Assembly (NCBI RefSeq): GCF_003667505.1
Contig: NZ_RCVJ01000125.1
Span: 1 to 64,000 of the forward strand
Reading direction: 5' to 3'
DNA: 64,000 nucleotides
Source: Micromonospora sp. BL4
GTDB lineage: Bacteria > Actinomycetota > Actinomycetes > Mycobacteriales > Micromonosporaceae
A program made the position numbers and the translations under genes. Below are positions 35,399 through 43,645 of the stretch, piece by piece. Position 1 is the first letter of the stretch. Each line of letters begins with the position of its first letter. Below the pieces are notes generated by a model, which ran no database searches, was not told where the DNA came from, and saw only the letters and a program-made list of their open reading frames with translations.

Positions 35399-37455
35399 CG
35401 CTCGCGATCGTGCTCGCCGCCGGGACGCCCGCGGCGGGCCTGACCACCGCGACCGGCGAGCCGCTGGCCGACCGGCTCGCCGCCCAGCTGCGGAAGGCCG
35501 GGGCGGACGAGGTGCGGTTCGTCGCCGGCCTGGACGAGCTGGCCGCGCTGGCGGACACCGCCACCGGCCCGCTGCTGGTCACCGGCACCGACCTGGTCGC
35601 GCACACCGCCGTGCTGCGACACCTGGCCACCAGCCCGGTGGGACCGACGGTGGCGCTGGTGCTCACCGACCCGCCGGTGCCCGGGCGGACCGCCGTGCGG
35701 GAGGAACGCGGCCAGGTGGTCGACGCCGGTGCGGTGGACGCCCTGGACGGCGACGCCACCGGCGTGTTCGGCGGCGCGCTGCGGGTCGGCGTGAGTGACC
35801 TGCCGACGCTGGCCGCCGCCGCCCGGGCCGCCGCGGTCGGCGTACTGCCGATCGCCACCCCCCTCGGCCCGGCCGGGGAGGTCGCCCCGTTCGGGCCCAC
35901 CGAGGCCGGGCCGGCCGGGCGTCTCGCGCCGGCCGCGGCCGGCGGCCCCGGGTCCGCCGTGGACCGGCTCGTCGCGGGTCTCGCCGCGCTCGGCACGCTG
36001 ATCTTCGCCCAGCGGGTACGTCTGCTCGTCGCGCACCGGGTCGACGACGCGGCCGGGCTGGCCGCCGCCGAGGCCGCGGTCACCGCGGTCGACGAGGACC
36101 GGGCCGAGCTGCGGCTGGCGGTGAAGGAGAAGGACGACTTCTTCTCCACCTACTTCGTCAGCACCTGGTCGCCGTACGTGGTGCGGTTGGCGGCCCGGCT
36201 CCGGCTCACCCCGACCGGGGTCACGGTGATCTCGGTGCTCTTCGCGCTGGCCGCCGCGGTGCTGTTCGGGGTCGGGGGTCGGCTCGCGCTGGTCAGCGGC
36301 GCGGTGCTGCTCTACCTCGGGTTCGTGCTGGACTGCGTGGACGGCCAGTTGGCCCGCTACACCCGGCACTTCAGCGCCTGGGGTGGCTGGCTGGACACGA
36401 TGGCGGACCGGGCCAAGGAATACCTGGTCTACGCCGGGCTGGGCTTCGGCGTGAGCCACGCCGGCCTGGGCAACGGCTGGGCGCTGGCGATCGCCGCGAT
36501 GACCTTGCAGACCGTCCGGCACATGACCGACACCTGGTACGGGGTGCTGCACGATGAGGCGGCTCGCCGGCCCCGGTCGGCGACGGGTGCCACCGGCGGG
36601 ATCGGCGACCGGCTCAACGCGGCGTCGACGCGGGTGCAGGCGGACACCGGCTCGCTGTCGTACTGGCTGAAGCGGACCGTGGTCTTTCCGATCGGCGAGC
36701 GGTGGGCGCTGATCGCGCTGACCGTGGCGCTGTTCAACCCGCTGGTCAGTCTGATCGCGGTGCTGGTGTGGGGCGTGCTGGCGTTCGCGTACACCGGGGC
36801 GCTGCGTACGCTGCGGGCCCGCTGGATGTGGGTGCCGGTGCTGGACACGGTCGATGCCACGCTGCACCGCGACGACGGCCCGCTGGCCCGCCGGCTGCCG
36901 GTGGTACGCCGGATGGGGCCGCTCACCCTGGCGGTGATCGCCGCGCTCGGTGCGGCGGTACTGCTGGTCGCGGCGTTGCTGGGCGACGCGCCCGACGGGC
37001 TGCGCTGGACGGTGCCGGTGGCGTTGCTGGTGCTGCTGGTCGGTGGCCTGGGCGCCGGGGCCGCGCACAACGGCCCGCTGGACTGGCTGGTGCCCGCGGC
37101 GCTGCGGGCCGCCGAGTACCTGTTCGCGATCGCGGTCGGGGTCGTCGGCGGCGCGCCGGGGTGGCTGATCTTCGGGTACGTCTTCGTGCTCACCGTGCAC
37201 CACTACGACCTGACCGCACGGCTGGAGAAGCGGCAGGCGGCGCCTCCGTTGCACTCGGCCACGCTGGGCTGGGAGGGACGTTCGGTGCTGCTGGCCCTCG
37301 CCGCGATTGCCGGAATCGTGAGTATCGGCATGGCTACACTCGGTACGTACCTTCTCGTGGTTTTTGTGGTGAGCGTCGTCCTGGCCTGGTTCGTGCGTCC
37401 GGCTCGCAGCGCGCGGGCGTCGGCCGCGCCGGTGGGAGGTGTCGCGCCGCACTGA
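35395..37455 (+). CDS. CDP-alcohol phosphotransferase with N-terminal nucleotidyltransferase-like domain
   Basis: The protein has 686 residues. The N-terminal 240 begin AIVLAAGTPAAGLTTATGEPL, like a sugar/CTP nucleotidyltransferase, but lack the expected Arg and Lys of the GxGxR...K pattern, so this half may be degenerate. A CDP-alcohol phosphotransferase domain follows with the complete motif from Asp313 to Asp338 (D-x2-DG-x2-AR-x8-G-x3-D-x3-D), then about ten membrane helices to the end. The catalytic domain joins an alcohol phosphate from a CDP-donor to an acceptor alcohol. It is coupled to the exporter ATPase by a GTGA overlap, so it probably makes the linkage or main-chain unit of the exported polymer. 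The unusual length and fusion are discussed as a finding. Confidence 0.85.
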   Translation: MTLAIVLAAGTPAAGLTTATGEPLADRLAAQLRKAGADEVRFVAGLDELAALADTATGPLLVTGTDLVAHTAVLRHLATSPVGPTVALVLTDPPVPGRTAVREERGQVVDAGAVDALDGDATGVFGGALRVGVSDLPTLAAAARAAAVGVLPIATPLGPAGEVAPFGPTEAGPAGRLAPAAAGGPGSAVDRLVAGLAALGTLIFAQRVRLLVAHRVDDAAGLAAAEAAVTAVDEDRAELRLAVKEKDDFFSTYFVSTWSPYVVRLAARLRLTPTGVTVISVLFALAAAVLFGVGGRLALVSGAVLLYLGFVLDCVDGQLARYTRHFSAWGGWLDTMADRAKEYLVYAGLGFGVSHAGLGNGWALAIAAMTLQTVRHMTDTWYGVLHDEAARRPRSATGATGGIGDRLNAASTRVQADTGSLSYWLKRTVVFPIGERWALIALTVALFNPLVSLIAVLVWGVLAFAYTGALRTLRARWMWVPVLDTVDATLHRDDGPLARRLPVVRRMGPLTLAVIAALGAAVLLVAALLGDAPDGLRWTVPVALLVLLVGGLGAGAAHNGPLDWLVPAALRAAEYLFAIAVGVVGGAPGWLIFGYVFVLTVHHYDLTARLEKRQAAPPLHSATLGWEGRSVLLALAAIAGIVSIGMATLGTYLLVVFVVSVVLAWFVRPARSARASAAPVGGVAPH

Positions 37456-37470
37456 CGGAGGGACGGCCGG

Positions 37471-39681
37471 ATGGCCCTGATCAGTTTCGTGGTGCCGGCC
37501 TTCCGGGTGCAGGGATACCTGCGCGAGTGCCTGGACTCGATCCTCGGCCAGCCGGAGACCGACCTCGAGGTGATCGCGGTCGACGACTGCTCGCCGGACT
37601 CCAGCGGGGAGATCATCGACGAGTACGCGGCCCGCGACCAGCGGGTCCGGTCGGTCCGGCTGCCGGAGAACGTCGGTCTCGGTCCGGCCCGCAACATCGG
37701 GCTGGACCAGGCCGTCGGGGAGTACGTCTGGTTCCTCGACGGCGACGACTGGCTGGCGCCGGAGTGCCTGCCGGAGGTCGCCGAACGGTTGCGCGTCACC
37801 CGGCCGGACGTGCTGCTGGTCGACCACGTCCGTACGCACTGGAACGACAGCGCCACCCGCAGCGCGATGGCGGAGGTCTTCCCGGAGTCGCCCGGTGCGG
37901 CAACCTTCCGGCTGCGGGACCGGCCGGAGGCGATGCGGCTGCTGCACACCGCGTGGAACCGGCTGGTACGCCGGGAGTTCCTCGTCGACCTGGGGCTGCG
38001 CTTCCAGCCCGGCTGGTACGAGGATGTCTCGTTCAGCTACCCGGTGCTGATGGCGGCGCAGCGGATCGGCGTACTCGATCGGGTCTGCGTCAACTACCGG
38101 CAGCGCCGGGCCGGCGCGATCACCCGAACCAGGGGTGACCGGCACTTCGAGGTGTTCCCGCAGTGGCACCGGGTCTTCCACCTCATGGACGCGTGGGGGC
38201 CGGCGGTGGACGCCCTGCGGCCGGCGGTCTTCGAGCGGATGATCTGGCACTACCTGACCGTGCTCGGCAACGGCCAGCGGATCGCCCCGGAACTGCGGCC
38301 CGCCTTCTTCACACAGATCACCGCCGACTACGCGCGCTGGCTGCCCAGCGGCGGATACCCGGCACCGGGCGGGGTCGAAGGGATCAAACACCGGCTGGCC
38401 GCCACCGGCCGCTGGCGGACGTTCAGCGCGTTGCGGGCAGCGAGCCGGGCCCGCGACACCACTCGCCGAAAGACCCGTACCGCCCGCCGCCGGGTCGGGC
38501 CGGCCGCACGGCGCGGCGCCCGGCTGGCCCGCGACGGACTGCTGCGCGAGTACTACCGGGCGGAGCTGCGCCGGCCGGTGGATCCGACGCTCGCGGTGTA
38601 CGCGGCCTACTGGTACCGGGGGTACGCCTGCAACCCGGCGGCGATCTACGAGGTGGCCCGCCGGCTGGCTCCCGGGGTGCGTGGGGTGTGGATCGTGCGC
38701 CGGGACCGGGTGGACACCGTGCCGGACGGGGCGGAGTACGTGGTCGCCGGCACCCCGGCCTACTACCGGGCGCTGGCCCGGGCCCGGTGGCTGGTCAACA
38801 ACGTCAACTTCCCGGACTTCGTCCGCAAGCGGCCGGAGCAGGTGCACGTGCAGACCCACCACGGCACGCCCGTCAAGGTGATGGGGCTGGACCAGCAGCG
38901 CTACCCGATCGGCGCCGGCGCGATGGACTTCGCCGGTCTGCTGCGCCGGGTGGACCGCTGGGACTACAGCGTCAGCGCGAACAGCTTCTCCACCCAGATG
39001 TGGGACCGGGCGTACCCGGCCTCGTACACCACCCTGGAGGTCGGCTACCCGCGCAACGACCGACTGGTCAACGCCGGCCCCGACGAGGTGCGCCGGCTGC
39101 GCGCCGAGTTCGGCCTCGACCCCGACGAGCAGGTGGTGCTGTACGCCCCGACGCACCGCGAGCATCTGCCCGGCTATCGGCCACCGTTCGACCCGGACCG
39201 GTTCGTCGAGGCGCTGGGTGACTACGGTCGGCTGCTGATGCGCAGCCACTACTTCCACGACCGGGACCGCGGCCCCCGCCGCGCCGTGGACCGGGACCGG
39301 GTCCGCGACGTCAGCGGCCACCAGCGGGTCGAGGACCTCTACCTGGTGGCCGACGTGCTGGTCAGCGACTACTCCTCGGCGATGTTCGACTATGCGGTGC
39401 TGGACCGGCCGATCGTGCTCTACACCCCGGACTGGGAGGCGTACCGACTGGCCCGGGGCGTCTACTTCGACGTGACGGCGGAGCCGCCGGGCGCCGTGGC
39501 CACCACGTTCACCGACCTGCTCGACCTGTTCCGCACCGACGCGGTGCGCTCGGACGCGGCGACCAAGGCCCGTGCGCATTTCCGGGGCCGGTTCTGCACG
39601 CTGGACGACGGGCGCGCGGCGGAGCGGGTGGTACGCCGGGTGTTCCTCGGTGAGCCGGACGAGAGGCCTCCGCGCTGCTGA
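37471..39681 (+). CDS. Fusion of GT2 glycosyltransferase and CDP-glycerol glycerophosphotransferase
   Basis: The protein has 736 residues. The N-terminal GT-A domain (SFVVPAFRVQGYLRECLDSIL, Asp38-Asp39, acidic motif LDGDDW at 89-94) is a family 2 glycosyltransferase. A basic linker near 320-355 leads to a TagB/TagF-type domain (PF04464 style) with HHGTPVK (463-469) and VSDYSSAMFD (631-640), which bind CDP-glycerol or a similar donor. Together they could add sugar and polyol-phosphate units to a wall polymer on the inner face of the membrane. GGAGGG precedes the ATG. It is the last gene of the exporter cluster, 15 bases after the phosphotransferase. Confidence 0.9.
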   Translation: MALISFVVPAFRVQGYLRECLDSILGQPETDLEVIAVDDCSPDSSGEIIDEYAARDQRVRSVRLPENVGLGPARNIGLDQAVGEYVWFLDGDDWLAPECLPEVAERLRVTRPDVLLVDHVRTHWNDSATRSAMAEVFPESPGAATFRLRDRPEAMRLLHTAWNRLVRREFLVDLGLRFQPGWYEDVSFSYPVLMAAQRIGVLDRVCVNYRQRRAGAITRTRGDRHFEVFPQWHRVFHLMDAWGPAVDALRPAVFERMIWHYLTVLGNGQRIAPELRPAFFTQITADYARWLPSGGYPAPGGVEGIKHRLAATGRWRTFSALRAASRARDTTRRKTRTARRRVGPAARRGARLARDGLLREYYRAELRRPVDPTLAVYAAYWYRGYACNPAAIYEVARRLAPGVRGVWIVRRDRVDTVPDGAEYVVAGTPAYYRALARARWLVNNVNFPDFVRKRPEQVHVQTHHGTPVKVMGLDQQRYPIGAGAMDFAGLLRRVDRWDYSVSANSFSTQMWDRAYPASYTTLEVGYPRNDRLVNAGPDEVRRLRAEFGLDPDEQVVLYAPTHREHLPGYRPPFDPDRFVEALGDYGRLLMRSHYFHDRDRGPRRAVDRDRVRDVSGHQRVEDLYLVADVLVSDYSSAMFDYAVLDRPIVLYTPDWEAYRLARGVYFDVTAEPPGAVATTFTDLLDLFRTDAVRSDAATKARAHFRGRFCTLDDGRAAERVVRRVFLGEPDERPPRC

Positions 39682-39702
39682 TCACGCCCGGCGCCGACCT
39701 TG

Positions 39703-39723
39703 TGTCGCTTAATAGCAGCGACA
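39703..39723. promoter_or_regulatory. Inverted repeat in an A/T-rich promoter
   Basis: TGTCGCT (39703-39709) and AGCGACA (39717-39723) form a seven-base inverted repeat in the only A/T-rich patch near the ABC ATPase gene, 94 bases upstream of its start. It is probably an operator for a sugar- or cell-wall-responsive regulator. The regulator is not known. Confidence 0.45.
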
Positions 39724-39816
39724 TCGATCGAACATGAGACGTTCACCCGATGTGCGAATTCAATGATCCTGGTCACAGTCTTCTGGAGTTCGGTCAACGA
39801 GCTGGGGGAGGAGACG

Positions 39817-41112
39817 GTGACCACCGTCGCGCTCAAGGATGTCTCCAAGATCTTCAAGGACGGCACGCTGGCCGTCGACAGCATCAACCTGGATGTGAAC
39901 GACGGCGAGTTCATGGTGTTGCTCGGCCCGTCCGGCTGCGGCAAGTCCACCGTGCTGCGGATGATCGCCGGGTTGGAGGACCCGACCCAGGGCGCGGTGC
40001 TGCTCGACGGCGAGCTCGCGAACGACCTGCCACCCCGGGACCGGAAGATCGCGATGGTCTTCCAGGACTTCGCCCTCTATCCGCACATGACGGTGGGTGA
40101 CAACATCGCGTTCCCGCTGCGCCTGGCCGGGATGGAGCCGACGCCGCGGGGTGAGCGGGTCACCGACGTGGCCAGCGCGCTGGGCATCGGCGACGTGCTC
40201 GCCCGCAAGCCGGGTCAGCTCTCCGGCGGTCAGCGGCAGCGCGTCGCCATGGGTCGGGCCATCGTCCGCCGGCCGGGTCTGTTCCTGATGGACGAGCCGT
40301 TGTCCAACCTGGACAGCGGGCTGCGCGCGGAGCTGCGTGCGGAGATCTCGGGTCTCACCCGGGAGCTGGGCGTCACCACCGTCTACGTCACCCACGACCA
40401 GGCGGAGGCCCTCACCATGGCCGACCGGGTGGCGATCATGCGCCGCGGCGTGCTCCAGGACGTGGGCACCCCCACCCAGGTGTACGGCCGGCCGGCGACG
40501 CTCTACGTGGCCGCCTTCCTGGGCAGCCCGCGGATGAACCTTCTCGAGGCGTCGGTCTACGTGCACCTGGACCGGTACGTCACGCTCAACCTTGGCGAGC
40601 AGTCGCTCTACCTGCCCTGGGACGACATCCGCAGCCGGGCGGTGGCGCACTACCACGGCGAGCGGATCGTGGTCGGCATGCGGGCCGAGGCGCTCACCCC
40701 GGTCTCCCCGGACAGCCCCGGCGACGTGCTGCGCGGCCGGATCCGTTACCTGGAGCACCACGGGCACGAGTCGCTGGCGTTCCTCGACATCGGGGCGACC
40801 GCGATCGTGGTCGACGAGATGGGCGCGCGGCTGGACGATCCGCCGGTGGGCCAGCGCGGTCTGCGCCGGTTCAGCTCGGTGATGCAGCGACTGGCCGGCA
40901 AGACTCCGGAGGCGGACGACGCCGCCGGTGGGACCCGGACGAGCGTCCTTCCTGACCCGGGTCGGCACCACCGCCGCCCGGCGGAGCTGGCGGTGCGGTT
41001 GGCGCCCTACCCGGCGGTCGCCGCAGGTCACCCGCTCGCCGTGGCGGTCCGGATGGACGCGCTGCACTTCTTCGACGAGCGCGGTGGCCGCATCGACGTG
41101 GGGTGGCGCTGA
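39817..41112 (+). CDS. Orphan sugar-importer ATPase (MsmK/UgpC family)
   Basis: This 431-residue ATPase has Walker A GPSGCGKST (37-45), LSGGQ signature (135-139) and Walker B LFLMDE (155-160), followed by the long MalK/UgpC-type regulatory OB-fold region (from about 240), with a proline-rich stretch near 375 and an ALHFFDERGG end. Such proteins drive carbohydrate ABC importers (CUT1), and in actinomycetes one MsmK-like ATPase serves several importers. No permease or binding protein is adjacent. The GTG at 39817 is chosen for the GGGGGAGGAG upstream; an upstream ATG at 39769 lacks a site. It is longer than usual in the OB region by about 60 residues. Confidence 0.88.
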   Translation: MTTVALKDVSKIFKDGTLAVDSINLDVNDGEFMVLLGPSGCGKSTVLRMIAGLEDPTQGAVLLDGELANDLPPRDRKIAMVFQDFALYPHMTVGDNIAFPLRLAGMEPTPRGERVTDVASALGIGDVLARKPGQLSGGQRQRVAMGRAIVRRPGLFLMDEPLSNLDSGLRAELRAEISGLTRELGVTTVYVTHDQAEALTMADRVAIMRRGVLQDVGTPTQVYGRPATLYVAAFLGSPRMNLLEASVYVHLDRYVTLNLGEQSLYLPWDDIRSRAVAHYHGERIVVGMRAEALTPVSPDSPGDVLRGRIRYLEHHGHESLAFLDIGATAIVVDEMGARLDDPPVGQRGLRRFSSVMQRLAGKTPEADDAAGGTRTSVLPDPGRHHRRPAELAVRLAPYPAVAAGHPLAVAVRMDALHFFDERGGRIDVGWR

Positions 41113-41207
41113 CACCACGCCGGAGCGGGGTGGCGGCGGCACCCGCCGGTGTCCTACGGTCTGCGCACCCAGTCCACTGTGCAAGACCCACCGAGAGGGG
41201 TGCACCC

Positions 41208-42254
41208 GTGTCGGGTGACCGTCCCAGCCCGCTCGTCATCGAGCGCATCCTCCGCGACCGGCAGGGCATCTGGCAGCAGATCGTCGCCGAGCGTGACCTG
41301 AACGCGTTGACCGGGCGCATGCTGGCCAGCTCCGCCATCGCGCTCGCCTGCTACGGGGCGGTGCTGGGCGCCTTTCACAGCCCACTGATGGCGCTGACCT
41401 CCGCGCTGAAGCTGCCGCTGCTGTTCCTGGTCACGCTGGCCATCTGCCTGCCCACGCTCTACCTGTTCAATCTGGTGTTCGGTGCCCGCCTCTCGGTGCG
41501 CCAGTCACTGGCGCTGGTGATGGTGGCCATCACGGTCACCTCGATGCTCGCCGTGGCGTTCGCGCCGATCAGCCTCTTCTTCCTGATCACCGCGCCCGAC
41601 TACGGCTTCTTCAAGCTGCTCAACGTGGCGATCCTGACCCTGTCCGCGCTCGTCGGGCTGCGTTTCCTGACCGGCGGGATGCAGGTGCTCAACGATCACG
41701 GCCTGCTCGCCCCGCAGGCGGCCCAGGCTCAGGCCCCGGCGCAGGCCGCCCCGGCCGCCGTGCCCACCGCTGCCGCCCCGGCCGCCGTGCCCACCGCTGC
41801 CGCGCCGGCCGCCGTGCCCGCCGCCGCGGTGCCGGCCGGCGTGGTCGCCGAGCCGGTCACCGTGTCGGCGAGAGCCGGGTCGGCCGGGTCCGCCGGTACG
41901 CTCCCGAACGGCGCCGCCCCCGACGCCGGGTCGCCGGCCGTTCCGGCACAGGTTCCCGCTCAGTGGGGCGGACAGCCGGCCGTCCCCGCGTTCCCGCCCG
42001 GCATGCTGCCCCCCGGCTACGGGCAGCCGCACCGTCCGTGGGCCAGCCCCCCGGTGCGGCGTGGCGAGCCGACGCAGCGGCCGGCCAGCATGACCCTGCT
42101 CTACATCTGGATCCTGCTCTTCGGCTTCGTCGGCACCCAGTTGGCCTGGACGCTGCGTCCGTTCTTCGGCGACCCGGGGCAGGACTTCGCCCTCTTCCGC
42201 AGCATCGACGGCAACTTCTACGCCGAGATCCTGCGGACCATCGCGAACCTCTGA
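41208..42254 (+). CDS. Membrane protein with Ala/Pro-rich tandem insert, unknown
   Basis: The 348-residue protein has an N-terminal charged helix (LVIERILRDRQGIWQQIVAERDLNALT), four to five membrane helices (about 40-155) and a disordered Ala/Pro-rich stretch (165-290) with a three-copy tandem repeat. A final membrane helix follows near 300-315, ending LRPFFGDPGQDFALF. Such layouts resemble YIP1/Trb-like multi-pass proteins in actinomycetes, but I recognise no named family. GAGAGGGG seven bases upstream fixes the GTG at 41208. No functional link to neighbours is evident. Confidence 0.75.
   Translation: MSGDRPSPLVIERILRDRQGIWQQIVAERDLNALTGRMLASSAIALACYGAVLGAFHSPLMALTSALKLPLLFLVTLAICLPTLYLFNLVFGARLSVRQSLALVMVAITVTSMLAVAFAPISLFFLITAPDYGFFKLLNVAILTLSALVGLRFLTGGMQVLNDHGLLAPQAAQAQAPAQAAPAAVPTAAAPAAVPTAAAPAAVPAAAVPAGVVAEPVTVSARAGSAGSAGTLPNGAAPDAGSPAVPAQVPAQWGGQPAVPAFPPGMLPPGYGQPHRPWASPPVRRGEPTQRPASMTLLYIWILLFGFVGTQLAWTLRPFFGDPGQDFALFRSIDGNFYAEILRTIANL
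41745..41825 (+). repeat. Three tandem 27-bp units within the membrane-protein gene
   Basis: Three copies of a 27-base unit encode the nine-residue repeat AAPAAVPTA; the second copy is exact and the third carries changes. Copy number may vary between strains by replication slippage. Confidence 0.8.
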
Positions 42255-42316
42255 GCACCGTCCGGGCCGGGAAATCCCTGGTTGCCGCCATGGTTACCGG
42301 CTAGTAACGTCAGGTC

Positions 42317-42781
42317 ATGACCATCGACTCTCGCCAGGTGGCGGCCGGCATGCTGGAAGCGGTCCCGTTCGCCCGTACGCTCGGGTTCGAGTTCGTCGAG
42401 GTGGCGCCCGAGGCGGCGGGCGGGGTGCGGGCGGTCGTCCGGCTCCCCGACTCGCCCGCCACCCACAACCACGTCGGCGGGCCGCACGCCGGGGCCATGT
42501 TCACCCTCGGTGAGACGGCCTCCGGCGCGGTGGTGCTGGCAGCATTCGGGCAGCTGCTGGACCGGGCCGTGCCGCTCGCCGTCCGCGCCGAGATCGCCTA
42601 TCGCAAGCTGGCACGAGGGCCGGTGCTGGCCACCGCGCGGCTGGGCCGGCCGGCTCTTGAGGTGGTCGATGAGCTGGAGTCCGGCAGACGGCCCGAGTTC
42701 CCGGTCGAGGTGGAGATCACCACCGAGGACGGCACGCCCACCTCGGCGATGACCGTGATCTGGACCCTGCGGCCGAACTGA
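42317..42781 (+). CDS. Hot-dog-fold thioesterase (DUF4442/PaaI-like)
   Basis: The 154-residue single-hot-dog protein has an N-terminal helix (AAGMLEAVPFARTLGFEFVEV), the active-site loop HNHVGGPHAGAMFTLGETASG, and a C-terminal strand with TSAMTVIW. This matches PaaI or DUF4442 acyl-CoA thioesterases, which release free acids from CoA esters. The substrate is not readable. The ATG has a TAACGT -10 box (42305-42310) six bases upstream and no Shine-Dalgarno, so the mRNA may be leaderless. Confidence 0.88.
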   Translation: MTIDSRQVAAGMLEAVPFARTLGFEFVEVAPEAAGGVRAVVRLPDSPATHNHVGGPHAGAMFTLGETASGAVVLAAFGQLLDRAVPLAVRAEIAYRKLARGPVLATARLGRPALEVVDELESGRRPEFPVEVEITTEDGTPTSAMTVIWTLRPN

Positions 42782-42841
42782 GCCGCGCCGGTGGCGGCGG
42801 AAACGGGTTTGCCAACCCGGACGGATGGTTAGATTCGTAGC

Positions 42842-43645
42842 GTGCTGGGCCTACCTGCTCACGTGACCGCCTGTCTCTTCGACCTCGACGGTGTGCTGAC
42901 GCAGACCGCAAAGGTGCACAACGCCGCCTGGACGGAGACGTTCGACGAGTTCCTGCGGCAGCGCGCCACAGCCACCGGTGAGCCGTTCCAGCCGTTCGAC
43001 CCCGGCCCGGACTACAACCGCTACGTCGACGGTCGACCCCGCGCCGACGGCGTCCGGTCGTTCCTGGCCTCCCGCGGGATCGTGCTGCCCGAAGGCAGCC
43101 CGGACGACCCGCCGGACGCCGACACGGTCAACGGAGTCGGCAACCGCAAGAACGTCCTGCTGCTCCAGCGCCTCCGTAGCGCCGGCGTCGACGTCTATCC
43201 GGGATCGGTGCGCTACCTGGAGGCGGCGACCGCCGCCGGGCTGCGCCGAGCCGTGGTGACCGCGAGCGCCAACGGGCGGGAGGTCGTCGCAGCCGCCGGG
43301 CTGGACCGGCTGCTGGAGGCGCGCGTCGACGGGCTGGTGGCCCGGGCTCAGGGCCTGCGCGGCAAGCCGTACCCCGACACGTTCCTGGCCGGGGCCCGGC
43401 TGCTCGGCGTCGACCCGGCGCAGGCCGCCGTCTTCGAGGACGCGCTCTCCGGGGTGGCCGCCGGTCGGGCCGGCGGCTTCGGTTACGTGATCGGCGTCGA
43501 CCGGGTCGGGCAGGCCGACGAGCTGCGCACGCACGGCGCCGACATCGTGGTCACCGACCTCGCCGACCTGCTCGACGCGGGCGACGTCGACCCACCGCCA
43601 CCGCCCGCCGTCACGAACCCCACCGGAGAGCGGGGCCTGGCGTGA
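42842..43645 (+). CDS. Beta-phosphoglucomutase-like HAD protein
   Basis: The 267-residue HAD protein has motif [11 protein letters not shown] (Asp14 nucleophile and Asp16), an alpha-helical cap, the conserved region [21 protein letters not shown], motif II VTASANG, the [15 protein letters not shown]ys and motif [23 protein letters not shown]. It interconverts beta-glucose-1-phosphate and glucose-6-phosphate. It is coupled (GTGA) to the GH65 phosphorylase that releases beta-glucose-1-phosphate, the classic pairing. The GTG start at 42842 has a TAGATT -10 box six bases upstream. Confidence 0.92.
   Translation: MLGLPAHVTACLFDLDGVLTQTAKVHNAAWTETFDEFLRQRATATGEPFQPFDPGPDYNRYVDGRPRADGVRSFLASRGIVLPEGSPDDPPDADTVNGVGNRKNVLLLQRLRSAGVDVYPGSVRYLEAATAAGLRRAVVTASANGREVVAAAGLDRLLEARVDGLVARAQGLRGKPYPDTFLAGARLLGVDPAQAAVFEDALSGVAAGRAGGFGYVIGVDRVGQADELRTHGADIVVTDLADLLDAGDVDPPPPPAVTNPTGERGLA

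Noticed and set aside
35221..39579. A 1452-codon open frame on the minus strand opposite the wall-polymer cluster.
   Set aside because: It mirrors recognisable plus-strand proteins codon by codon, has an arginine/glycine/histidine-rich noise composition and no domain. Long antisense frames are an artefact of high-GC codon bias.
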